Positions 1 to 6,362 of a stretch of 6,362 nucleotides of DNA are shown one piece after another. A program made the position numbers and the translations under genes. The DNA is from Verrucomicrobiota bacterium. GTDB lineage: Bacteria; Verrucomicrobiota; Verrucomicrobiia; Limisphaerales; J093. How positions within the stretch are numbered: position 1 is the stretch's first letter; every line of letters starts with the position of its first letter. The notes beneath the pieces were generated by a model that ran no database searches, was not told the origin of the DNA, and worked only from the letters and a program-made list of their open reading frames with translations. The DNA is taken from the NCBI GenBank assembly GCA_003695015.1, contig RFJD01000038.1:1-6362 (forward strand). The letters run 5' to 3'.

Positions 1-770
1 CGGATCATGGCCCGGCCGTGGTCGCCCATGAAGACGACGACGGTGTTGTCGGCCAGCCCGTCCTCCTCGAGTTTTTGGAGGACGAAGCCGATCTTGCGGT
101 CCAGCGCCATGACGGCGTTGAGGTATTGGGCCCAATCGGCCCGGGCTTCCGGGTGGTCCGGGTAGTAGGGGGGCAGCTTCACCTTGGCGGGATCGGCGGG
201 CTGCTCGATGTGTTCATGGGCGGTGTCCCAACTGTGGCCGCGGTGGGTTTCGGGAAAGTTGATCTGGGCGTAAAAGGGCTGGTGGTCCTTGAGGTCCGCC
301 CACCGCTTCGAGTCGAAGGGTTGGCCGTCGTAAGTGAAGTTCCAATCCGTCTTGCCGGTGCCGCGGAAGAACTTCTCCTGCGGGTCGCCGGTGAGGTCCA
401 CGATGTTGGCGGTGAAATAGCCGGCGTCCCGGAGCCAGTCGGTCAGGACGCGGACGCCGGGCGGGAGGCGAAAGCCGTCGTGGCGGTGGCTGCGGTGGTT
501 GTGGGCCCCGATGCTCATCTGGTACATGCCGGTCATGAAGGCCGAGCGGCTGGCCGAGCAAACCGGGCCGGTGGTGAACATGCGGGTGTAACGCACCCCT
601 TCGGCGGCCAGACGGTCGAGATGGGGCGTCCGCACTTCCGGATGGCCATAGCAACCGAGCTCCGGTCCGAGGTCTTCGGCGATCAACCACAGGATGTTCG
701 GGCGGGCGGCGGCGAACGACGTGCCCGCCAGCGTGAGACCGAGTCCGAGCGCAAGGCACAAGCGTTTCAT
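1..770 (-). CDS. Secreted sulfatase (S1 family), N-terminal 256 residues; C-terminus beyond window
   Basis: Formylglycine-dependent sulfatase, predicted to remove sulfate esters (or N-sulfate) from a glycan outside the cytoplasm. The ATG at 770 opens a signal peptide: Lys2-Arg3, a Leu/Gly/Ala-rich core at residues 4-16, and a likely cleavage site after Ala20 or Ala22, just before RPNILWLIAEDLG. Glu32-Asp33 fits the acidic metal-binding start of the fold. The maturation motif is CSASR at 71-75 inside GPVCSASRSAFMTG; Cys71 would become formylglycine. GAHNHRSHRHDG follows at 88-99. FMGDHG near the cut (Asp250, His251) fits the second metal-binding strand. The frame is open to the window edge, and family members usually run to about 450-600 residues, so roughly half is missing. 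It is transcribed away from prmC. The substrate cannot be told from this part; the closest characterised relatives by motif style are heparan-sulfate and similar sulfatases. No clear Shine-Dalgarno sequence precedes the start. Confidence 0.93.
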   Translation of the reverse strand, partial: MKRLCLALGLGLTLAGTSFAAARPNILWLIAEDLGPELGCYGHPEVRTPHLDRLAAEGVRYTRMFTTGPVCSASRSAFMTGMYQMSIGAHNHRSHRHDGFRLPPGVRVLTDWLRDAGYFTANIVDLTGDPQEKFFRGTGKTDWNFTYDGQPFDSKRWADLKDHQPFYAQINFPETHRGHSWDTAHEHIEQPADPAKVKLPPYYPDHPEARADWAQYLNAVMALDRKIGFVLQKLEEDGLADNTVVVFMGDHGRAMI

Positions 771-1049
771 GGGGCCGATGAGACCAGAAACCGCGCGGCT
801 CGCAAAGACCTTCGCCAAGGTGGGCGGCGGCCGGAGGGAAACGGTTGAGCGCGGCCGGGCCGGTGCGGCAAGCTGGCGCCATGCGACGCGTTTCGGCTTG
901 GTTTCCCCGCGCGCCGGATGGGGTGGGCTGCCGGATGAGCCGCGGGAGGGCCGGGAGAGGATCGGCTTGGGTTGATGTCCGGCGGAGGCGGTGGCGGATC
1001 GGAGGAGTCCGCGCGTGGCGGGGCCGTCGGGGCCGTTGACGACACGCCG
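771..1049. promoter_or_regulatory. Divergent spacer between sulfatase and prmC
   Basis: This 279-base stretch lies between divergent starts and must hold promoters for both directions if both genes are transcribed from here. I see no convincing -35/-10 pair on either strand, no tRNA and no credible small gene. AGAGG at 956-960 stands 11-14 bases before alternative prmC starts TTG 972 and ATG 975, so part of the right side may be coding. The 13-mer at 850-862 recurs at 3647-3659. Confidence 0.3.
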
Positions 1050-1904
1050 ATGACCGTTCTGGAAGTCATCCAGCGCAGCACGGAGTTCCTGGCCCGGAAG
1101 GGGATCGAGTCCCCCCGGCTGCAGGTCGAGTGGCTGCTGGCCCACGTGCTGGGTCTGCCCCGGCTGCAGCTCTACCTGAACTTCGAGCGGCGGTTGACCG
1201 ATGCCGAATTGGAAGCCTTGCGGGACCTGCTCCGGCGGCGGGCCCGCCATGAGCCGCTCCAGCACCTCCTGGGAACGGCCGTTTTCTGCGGGTTGGAATT
1301 CACCGTCAACCGCCAGGTGCTCATTCCGCGTCCGGAAACCGAAGTCCTCGCCGATCTCGCCCTGCAATGGCTCAAATCCCGTCCCGGCCAGCCGCGGGTG
1401 CTCGATTTCGGGACCGGCAGCGGTTGTCTGGCCGTGACGCTGGCCCGGGAACATCCGGCCGCCCGCGTCCGGGCGTTGGACGTGTCCGCGGAGGCGTTGG
1501 CGGTGGCCCGGGAAAATGCCGCCCGGCACGGGGTGGCAGAGCGGATCGAATGGCTGGAAGGCGAGGGTTGGGCCGGTGTGCCGGCGGGGTCGCGGTTCGA
1601 CCTCATCGTGGCCAACCCGCCCTACATTCCCACCGGCGACCTCGCCGGCCTGCCGCCGGAGGTCCGGGACTTCGAACCGCGGGCCGCGTTGGACGGCGGC
1701 CCGGACGGGCTGCGGTTTTATCGGGAGTTGGCCGCGGGGCGGGAGCGGGTCGAACCCGGGGGGCGGTTGATGGCGGAGTTCGGGGACGGTCAGGCGGAGG
1801 CGGTGGTCGGTTTGTTCCGGGAGGCGGGTTGGGGAGAGGTGGACGTGGCGCCGGATTTGGCGGGCCAACCGCGGATCGTGATTGCCACCCGGGGGGCGTC
1901 GTGA
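1050..1904 (+). CDS. prmC: Peptide chain release factor N5-glutamine methyltransferase PrmC (HemK)
   Basis: Cytoplasmic SAM-dependent methyltransferase that modifies the glutamine of the GGQ motif of release factors RF1 and RF2, improving termination. From ATG 1050 the product has 284 residues, close to E. coli PrmC (277). The N-terminal helical, substrate-binding domain covers about 1-75 and starts in the usual family way (MTVLEVIQRSTEFLARKGIE). LIPRPETEVL (91-100) is the conserved linker. LDFGTGSGC (118-126) is the SAM-binding loop, and Asp144 at the end of the next strand (RALD) is the likely ribose contact. NPPY (189-192) is the catalytic motif that binds the target glutamine. EPRAALDGGPDGLRFYR (209-225) is also typical. 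The frame is open upstream to ATG 975 and TTG 972, which would add 25-26 Gly-rich, probably disordered residues; a weak AGAGG lies before them. I chose 1050 because the family homology starts there. No prfA is adjacent. murA follows after 80 bases. Confidence 0.96.
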   Translation: MTVLEVIQRSTEFLARKGIESPRLQVEWLLAHVLGLPRLQLYLNFERRLTDAELEALRDLLRRRARHEPLQHLLGTAVFCGLEFTVNRQVLIPRPETEVLADLALQWLKSRPGQPRVLDFGTGSGCLAVTLAREHPAARVRALDVSAEALAVARENAARHGVAERIEWLEGEGWAGVPAGSRFDLIVANPPYIPTGDLAGLPPEVRDFEPRAALDGGPDGLRFYRELAAGRERVEPGGRLMAEFGDGQAEAVVGLFREAGWGEVDVAPDLAGQPRIVIATRGAS

Positions 1905-1925
1905 AAAGGTGGCCCGGGTCGCCCT

Positions 1926-1945
1926 CCGGCCGGCTTGGGGGCCGG
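1926..1945. repeat. GC-rich inverted repeat between prmC and murA
   Basis: CCGGCC at 1926-1931 and GGCCGG at 1940-1945 form a perfect 6-base-pair stem with an 8-base loop, 22 bases after the prmC stop. No T run follows, so it is not a standard intrinsic terminator. At this base composition such a stem can occur by chance. Confidence 0.35.
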
Positions 1946-1984
1946 GACCTCGGGCTGCCGGCGGCACTGCACTTTTCCTGATCG

Positions 1985-3247
1985 ATGCACAGCTTCTTGA
2001 TCAAAGGCGGAACACCCCTGCACGGGGAGGTTGAAATCAGCGGCGCCAAGAACGCGGTCCTGCCCATCATGGCGGCCGCCCTGCTGACCCGGGACGAGTG
2101 CGTGATCCACAACGCGCCGGTCCTGAGCGACGTCAGCTTCATGGGACGGGTGTTGACCTCGTTGGGAGCGAAGGTGCGCCAGCGAGGCCACACGATCACC
2201 ATCCAGGCCGACCGCATCAACGGCCACGGCGACTACGAGCTGGTGCGCAAGATGCGCGGCTCGATCTGCATCCTCGGGCCGTTGCTGGCCCGCCTCAAAC
2301 ACGCCGAGGTCTCGTTCCCGGGCGGTTGCGTCATCGGTGCGCGTCCCATCGACCTGCACCTCAAGGCGATGCGGGCCCTGGGGGCGAATGTGAAGGTCGA
2401 GGCCGGTTACGTCGTCGCCAAGGCCCGCCGCCTCGAAGGTGTCCGGATGTTTCTCGGCGGCAAGGCCGGGCCCACCGTGCTGGGCACCGCCAACGCCATG
2501 ATGGCCGCCACGCTGGCCGAGGGAGTCACCGTCATCGAAAGCGCGGCCTGCGAGCCGGAGATCGTGGATCTGGCCAACTTCCTCAACGCCATGGGCGCGC
2601 GCATCGAGGGCGCCGGCAGCCCCACCATCACCATCACCGGCGTGAAGGAATTGCACGGAGCCGAGCACGCGGTGATTCCCGATCGCATCGAAGCCGCCAC
2701 CCTGGCCATCGCCGCCGCGGCCACCCGGGGCGAGGTCACCCTCAAGGGCGCCCGGCCCGACCACATGCACGCGGTGCTCGACAAGCTCGTCACGATGGGG
2801 GTGAAGGTCGATTGGGACGCCAACGGCCTCACCGTGAAGGGCGTGCGGGACCTGCAACCCACCGACGTGACCACCCAGCCCTACGCCGGTTTTCCCACCG
2901 ACGTCCAGGCCCAGATGACCGTGCTCCTGACGCAGGCGCCCGGGGTGAGCATCGTCACCGAGCGGATCTTCGAGTCCCGGTTCATGCACATCGGCGAGCT
3001 GCTGCGGCTCGGGGCGGACATCACCCTCGAAGGGCCTTCGGCGGTCATCAAAGGACCCGCCCGCCTCAGCGGCGCCGCCGTCATGGCCAGCGATTTGCGG
3101 GCTTCGGCGGCCCTGGTGGTGGCGGGCCTCATCGCCAGGGGTGAAACCTTGGTCAAACGCGTGTATCATCTGGACCGCGGCTACGAAAAACTCGAGGTCA
3201 AGCTCCGCCGCCTCGGCGCCTCGGTCCAACGACTCAAACGCTCATGA
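1985..3247 (+). CDS. murA: UDP-N-acetylglucosamine 1-carboxyvinyltransferase MurA
   Basis: Cytoplasmic enzyme that transfers enolpyruvate from PEP to the 3'-OH of UDP-GlcNAc, the first committed step of peptidoglycan synthesis and the target of fosfomycin. The 420-residue product matches the E. coli enzyme (419) almost position for position. GAKNAVLP carries Lys22 and Asn23; Arg91 lies in RKMRGS; the mobile catalytic loop FPGGCVIGAR has Cys115 and Arg120. Asp306 (PTDVQAQ) corresponds to catalytic Asp305, and Arg398 (HLDRGYEKLE) to Arg397. Because residue 115 is Cys and not Asp, the enzyme should be fosfomycin-sensitive at the target level, unlike the Asp variants of mycobacteria and chlamydiae; this is an inference. 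ATG 1985 gives the normal N-terminus (MHSFLIKGGTPLHGEVEISG). No Shine-Dalgarno sequence is visible. The stop overlaps the next start as ATGA (3244-3247), so the downstream membrane protein is probably translationally coupled. An intact cell-wall gene argues for a peptidoglycan-containing host. Confidence 0.98.
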   Translation: MHSFLIKGGTPLHGEVEISGAKNAVLPIMAAALLTRDECVIHNAPVLSDVSFMGRVLTSLGAKVRQRGHTITIQADRINGHGDYELVRKMRGSICILGPLLARLKHAEVSFPGGCVIGARPIDLHLKAMRALGANVKVEAGYVVAKARRLEGVRMFLGGKAGPTVLGTANAMMAATLAEGVTVIESAACEPEIVDLANFLNAMGARIEGAGSPTITITGVKELHGAEHAVIPDRIEAATLAIAAAATRGEVTLKGARPDHMHAVLDKLVTMGVKVDWDANGLTVKGVRDLQPTDVTTQPYAGFPTDVQAQMTVLLTQAPGVSIVTERIFESRFMHIGELLRLGADITLEGPSAVIKGPARLSGAAVMASDLRASAALVVAGLIARGETLVKRVYHLDRGYEKLEVKLRRLGASVQRLKRS

Positions 3248-3645
3248 GACAGTTCCTCACCGTCGTGCTGGTCGCCGGCCTGCTGTGGTTCGGCTGGAAG
3301 TTCTACAACTACGCGCGCACCCAGGTCAAAAAGGGCGATGAACCGGCCCGGGTCGATTACAACGCCCCGGCCCCCGGCAAGCTGCCGGGCATGCCGGCGC
3401 ACCTCGAGGCGGAGTTGGACGAAGCCCGCCGCCAGGGCCCGCAGGAAATCCTCGCCTTTCTCGCCCGCCACCGGATGGAAATCCAGGATCCGCGGCTGGC
3501 GGAGATCCAACTCGACTACGTCGTGCTCGTCGGCCCCGGCAACCGCAAGGAGGCCAAACGCATGCTGGACGTGGTGGGCGCCCGGATCACGCCTGACTCG
3601 CCCGTTTATCAGCGCTACCAAGCGTTGCGAAAGACCTACGAGTAA
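3244..3645 (+). CDS. Small single-span membrane protein of unknown function
   Basis: Not recognised as a named family. The 133-residue product begins with one hydrophobic segment at about residues 4-20 (FLTVVLVAGLLWFGWKF), followed by basic residues (Arg25, Lys29, Lys30). It has no lipobox Cys and no AxA cleavage site, so an uncleaved N-terminal anchor is the best reading. A Pro-rich linker (about 38-51, NAPAPGKLPGMP) leads into a charged, probably helical tail: LEAELDEARRQG, then ILAFLARHR, then NRKEAKRMLDVVG, ending at YQRYQALRKTYE. The tail could resemble a single helical hairpin or a TPR-like unit, but I see no diagnostic motif. Its ATG overlaps the murA stop (ATGA), which makes coupled translation and shared expression with murA likely; a cell-envelope role is plausible from context only. 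The HAD gene starts 15 bases after its TAA. Topology cannot be fixed from the sequence with certainty. Confidence 0.85.
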   Translation: MRQFLTVVLVAGLLWFGWKFYNYARTQVKKGDEPARVDYNAPAPGKLPGMPAHLEAELDEARRQGPQEILAFLARHRMEIQDPRLAEIQLDYVVLVGPGNRKEAKRMLDVVGARITPDSPVYQRYQALRKTYE

Positions 3646-3647
3646 AC

Positions 3648-3660
3648 GCGGCCGGGCCGC
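3648..3660. repeat. Palindrome touching the HAD gene start codon
   Basis: GCGGC (3648-3652) and GCCGC (3656-3660) flank CGG, a perfect 5-base-pair stem with a 3-base loop. It fills almost the whole 15-base gap and ends on the base before ATG 3661, exactly where a ribosome binding site would sit. No purine-rich Shine-Dalgarno sequence is present. It may lower initiation at the HAD start or be chance in GC-rich DNA. Confidence 0.35.
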
Positions 3661-4362
3661 ATGTCCGCCGGTTTCGTTCCCCCCGCCAGCGTTATCCGGG
3701 CCGTCACGTTCGACGTGGGCGGCACGTTGCTTCAGCCTTGGCCCTCGGTGGGGGCGGTGTACGCCGCCGTGGCGGCCCGGCACGGAGCCCGGGGGCTGGA
3801 TGCGGCCTGGCTGGAGGCGCGTTTCCGGGAGGAGTGGCGGCGGCTGGATGGCGCCTTCGCTCACACCAGGCAGGCATGGGCGGAACTGGTCGCGCGGGTG
3901 TTTGCCGGCGTCCATCCGGTGGGCACGGACCCCGCGTTTTTCCAAGACCTGTTCGAGCACTTCGCCACGCCGACCCCGTGGCGGGTCTTTCCGGATGTCC
4001 GGCCGGTGATCGAGAGCTTGCGCCGGCGGGGGCTGCGGCTCGGGGTGGTTTCCAACTGGGACGACCGGCTCCGGCCGTTGCTGGGGCGGCTGGGGTTGGC
4101 GGCGAGGTTCGACGTCATCTTGGTTTCGGCGGAACAAGGCTGGCGGAAGCCCGATCCGCGCCTCTTTCACGAAGCGGCGCGGCGGCTGGGCGTGCGGCCG
4201 CGGGAGTTGTTGCATGTGGGTGACCAACCGCGGGAGGACATCGAGGGCGCCCGGCGGGCGGGATGCCAGGCGCTGCAGGTGCGGCGGCCGGCGGGGGCGG
4301 CCGGGGACCGGGAGCTGGTCGGGCGGCTGGGTTGGTTGGGGCGGCGCCAGCACGCGCGATGA
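3661..4362 (+). CDS. HAD-superfamily hydrolase, REG-2/HDHD3-like, with variant motif I
   Basis: Soluble haloacid-dehalogenase-type protein of 233 residues, predicted small-molecule phosphatase or related hydrolase with unknown substrate. Motif I is TFDVGGTLL: nucleophile Asp18, but the usual second Asp (DxD) is Gly20. An alpha-helical C1 cap covers about residues 25-110. Motif II is VVSNWDDRL (Ser131, Asn132). Motif III supplies Lys163 in GWRKPDPRLF. Motif IV is LHVGDQPREDIEGARRAG with Asp188 and Asp193. This SNWD...KPDP...HVGD pattern resembles the REG-2/HDHD3 branch of HAD proteins, several of which also lack the second motif I Asp. The last 25 residues are Gly/Arg-rich and poorly conserved in character. 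ATG 3661 fits the family, as motif I falls at residue 18; the gap to the preceding gene is 15 bases, so it probably shares the murA transcript. Its stop overlaps two tandem ATG codons (ATGATGA, 4359-4364). Chemistry may differ from standard phosphatases because the general acid/base is absent. Confidence 0.92.
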   Translation: MSAGFVPPASVIRAVTFDVGGTLLQPWPSVGAVYAAVAARHGARGLDAAWLEARFREEWRRLDGAFAHTRQAWAELVARVFAGVHPVGTDPAFFQDLFEHFATPTPWRVFPDVRPVIESLRRRGLRLGVVSNWDDRLRPLLGRLGLAARFDVILVSAEQGWRKPDPRLFHEAARRLGVRPRELLHVGDQPREDIEGARRAGCQALQVRRPAGAAGDRELVGRLGWLGRRQHAR

Positions 4363-4454
4363 TGAAAACGTCCATCAGAAGAGATTTCGTCATTGCCTCC
4401 CTTTTCGCATCAGCCCATCCTATGGCCCGGTCTGTGCGTTTCACCGTCGCCTGA
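4359..4454 (+). CDS. Possible 31-codon orphan ORF with Tat-like N-terminus (or gene remnant)
   Basis: Starts at ATG 4359 (or 4362), overlapping the HAD stop as ATGA, and ends at TGA 4452-4454. The peptide begins MMKTSIRRDFVIASLFASA: a basic N-terminus and RRDFVI, which resembles the twin-arginine motif (S/T)RRxFLK, followed by a short moderately hydrophobic stretch, and then MARSVRFTVA before the stop. The hydrophobic part is short for a working export signal and nothing is left to export. I counted 50 G/C in 96 bases (52%), clearly below the neighbouring genes. It may be a decayed start of an exported protein, a real short peptide, or plain spacer. Coding status is not established. Confidence 0.25.
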   Translation: MMKTSIRRDFVIASLFASAHPMARSVRFTVA

Positions 4455-4532
4455 CGGGACCGGCCGGCATCCGGCCGCGAGGGCCCCGGCAAGGCAGGGC
4501 GGTCGAGGTGGTTGGCCAGATGCTTTGAAACC
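4363..4532 (+). promoter_or_regulatory. Spacer before the sdh operon, probable promoter region
   Basis: This 170-base gap separates the HAD gene from sdhC and is the natural place for the sdh promoter. Its first 80 bases are less G+C-rich than the flanks. TTGCCT at 4393-4398 is a fair -35 match, but the -10 candidates (CATCCT at 4416-4421, TCCTAT at 4418-4423) are poor, so no promoter is firmly identified. An inverted repeat lies at 4461-4477. TTG 4512 is in frame with sdhC but lacks support as its start. Confidence 0.3.
4461..4477. repeat. Perfect 7-bp inverted repeat upstream of sdhC
   Basis: CGGCCGG (4461-4467) and CCGGCCG (4471-4477) are perfect reverse complements around the triplet CAT. 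The stem would be very stable. No T run follows, so it is not a canonical intrinsic terminator; it could still end or attenuate upstream transcription, or be part of the sdhC leader. It starts seven bases after the stop of the possible small ORF. Confidence 0.45.
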
Positions 4533-5240
4533 ATGAATTGCTGTGGACGCCTGTTTCGTTCCTCGGTCGGGAAGAAGCTCGTCATGGCGGCGACCGGCTT
4601 GGTGCTGGTGCTCTTCGCCTTCGGGCACATGGCGGGCAACCTTCAGATCTTCCTCGGTCCCGAGGCCATCAACCGTTATGCCCACTTCCTCCAGAGCAAC
4701 AAGGAGCTGCTTTGGATCGCCCGGCTGGTCCTGCTGACCTGCGTCGTGTTGCACATCTGGTCGGCCCTGCGCTTGACGCTCGAAAACCGCGCCGCGCGCC
4801 CGGCCGGCTACGAGGGCAACCCGGCCCCGCCCGAGGCCTCCTTCGCCTCCCGCACGATGATCATGAGCGGTCTGATCATCGCTGCTTTTGTCATCTATCA
4901 CCTGCTGCACTACACCGCGTGCGTGCAGGCGATCAATTTCACCGGGACCGACTTCACCTCGCTGACGGAAAAGACGGAGCTGGGGTTGGAACGCCATGAC
5001 GTGTACCGCATGGTGGTCATCGGCTTCCGCCAGCCGGTGGTGGCGTTGTTCTACGTGGTGGCGGTGGGGTTGTTGTGCCTGCACCTCAGCCACGGCATCC
5101 AGGCCATGTTCCAGTCCCTTGGCTGGATGAATCACCGGTGGCGGCCGTTGCTCCTGAAGCTGTCCCCGACGCTCGCGTGGATCCTTTTCCTTGGCTATGT
5201 CTCCGTGCCCCTGGCCGTGCTGCTGCGCCTGGTGGGCTGA
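4533..5240 (+). CDS. sdhC: Succinate dehydrogenase cytochrome b558 subunit SdhC
   Basis: Membrane anchor of respiratory complex II; binds haem and passes electrons from the SdhAB part to quinone, probably menaquinone as in other members of this type. The 235-residue product has five predicted membrane spans: about 14-36, 60-83, 108-130, 160-186 and 209-232. This is the single-polypeptide, five-helix, di-haem anchor of the B. subtilis/Wolinella type, so no sdhD is expected. His32 (FAFGHMAGN), His74 (VVLHIWSA), His123 (VIYHLLHY) and His184 (CLHLSHG) sit in helices I-IV and are the likely axial haem ligands, matching the pattern of His28, 70, 113 and 155 in B. subtilis. The opening SVGKKLVMAATGLVLVLFAFGH is characteristic of the b558 family. 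ATG 4533 was preferred over in-frame TTG 4512 because the conserved region follows it directly; neither has a good Shine-Dalgarno sequence. sdhA follows after 19 bases, in one operon. Confidence 0.96.
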   Translation: MNCCGRLFRSSVGKKLVMAATGLVLVLFAFGHMAGNLQIFLGPEAINRYAHFLQSNKELLWIARLVLLTCVVLHIWSALRLTLENRAARPAGYEGNPAPPEASFASRTMIMSGLIIAAFVIYHLLHYTACVQAINFTGTDFTSLTEKTELGLERHDVYRMVVIGFRQPVVALFYVVAVGLLCLHLSHGIQAMFQSLGWMNHRWRPLLLKLSPTLAWILFLGYVSVPLAVLLRLVG

Positions 5241-5259
5241 AGCGTGACGCCCTGACACC

Positions 5260-6362
<1,103 letters not shown>

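Noticed and set aside
18..848. Plus-strand open frame (276 codons) over the sulfatase
   Set aside because: Antisense to the sulfatase, whose signal peptide, CSASR and GDHG motifs are clear. The plus-strand translation shows no domain.
1790..3229. Long minus-strand open frame (479 codons) opposite murA
   Set aside because: It lies antisense to a fully convincing murA with all catalytic residues. Its His/Gly/Asp-rich, low-complexity translation is typical of the reverse strand of GC-rich genes.
3181..4353. Minus-strand open frame (390 codons) across the membrane protein and HAD genes
   Set aside because: Pro/Arg/Gln-rich product with no motif, spanning two well-supported genes on the other strand.
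4461..4477. Intrinsic terminator
   Set aside because: The stem is perfect but no run of T follows on either strand, so it is listed only as an inverted repeat.

Overview
The window is a GC-rich (by eye about two thirds G+C) stretch of bacterial chromosome, cut inside a gene at both ends. Gene density, a secreted sulfatase of the CSASR type, and SdhC/SdhA proteins of the non-classical complex II type found in Verrucomicrobia, Chlamydiae and Bacteroidetes together suggest Verrucomicrobiota or a PVC relative. This assignment is an inference from protein character, not a marker-gene result. Clear Shine-Dalgarno sequences are missing before most genes, so starts were set mainly by protein family alignment.

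Layout. Positions 1-770 (minus strand) hold the first 256 codons of a secreted sulfatase; its C-terminal end lies outside. Positions 771-1049 are a divergent spacer. From there everything reads on the plus strand: prmC (release-factor glutamine methyltransferase, 1050-1904), murA (first committed step of peptidoglycan synthesis, 1985-3247), a small single-span membrane protein of unknown function overlapping the murA stop by ATGA (3244-3645), a HAD-superfamily hydrolase (3661-4362), a possible 31-codon orphan ORF with a twin-arginine-like start (4359-4454), then the succinate dehydrogenase operon: sdhC (cytochrome b558 type, 4533-5240) and the first 367 codons of sdhA (5260 to the end). sdhB is expected just beyond the window.

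How they work together. prmC, murA, the membrane protein and the HAD gene are closely spaced (gaps of 80, -4 and 15 bases) and could be one transcript combining housekeeping functions in translation and cell-wall synthesis. The sdh genes form a second unit behind a 170-base spacer that is poorer in G+C at its start. The sulfatase is divergent and belongs to polysaccharide or glycan breakdown outside the cytoplasm.

No undescribed multi-gene system was found. The window is mostly ordinary core metabolism. The points worth a second look are small: the orphan Tat-like ORF in low-GC DNA, a HAD protein lacking the second motif I aspartate, an unknown membrane protein translationally linked to murA, and GC-rich inverted repeats in the spacers.
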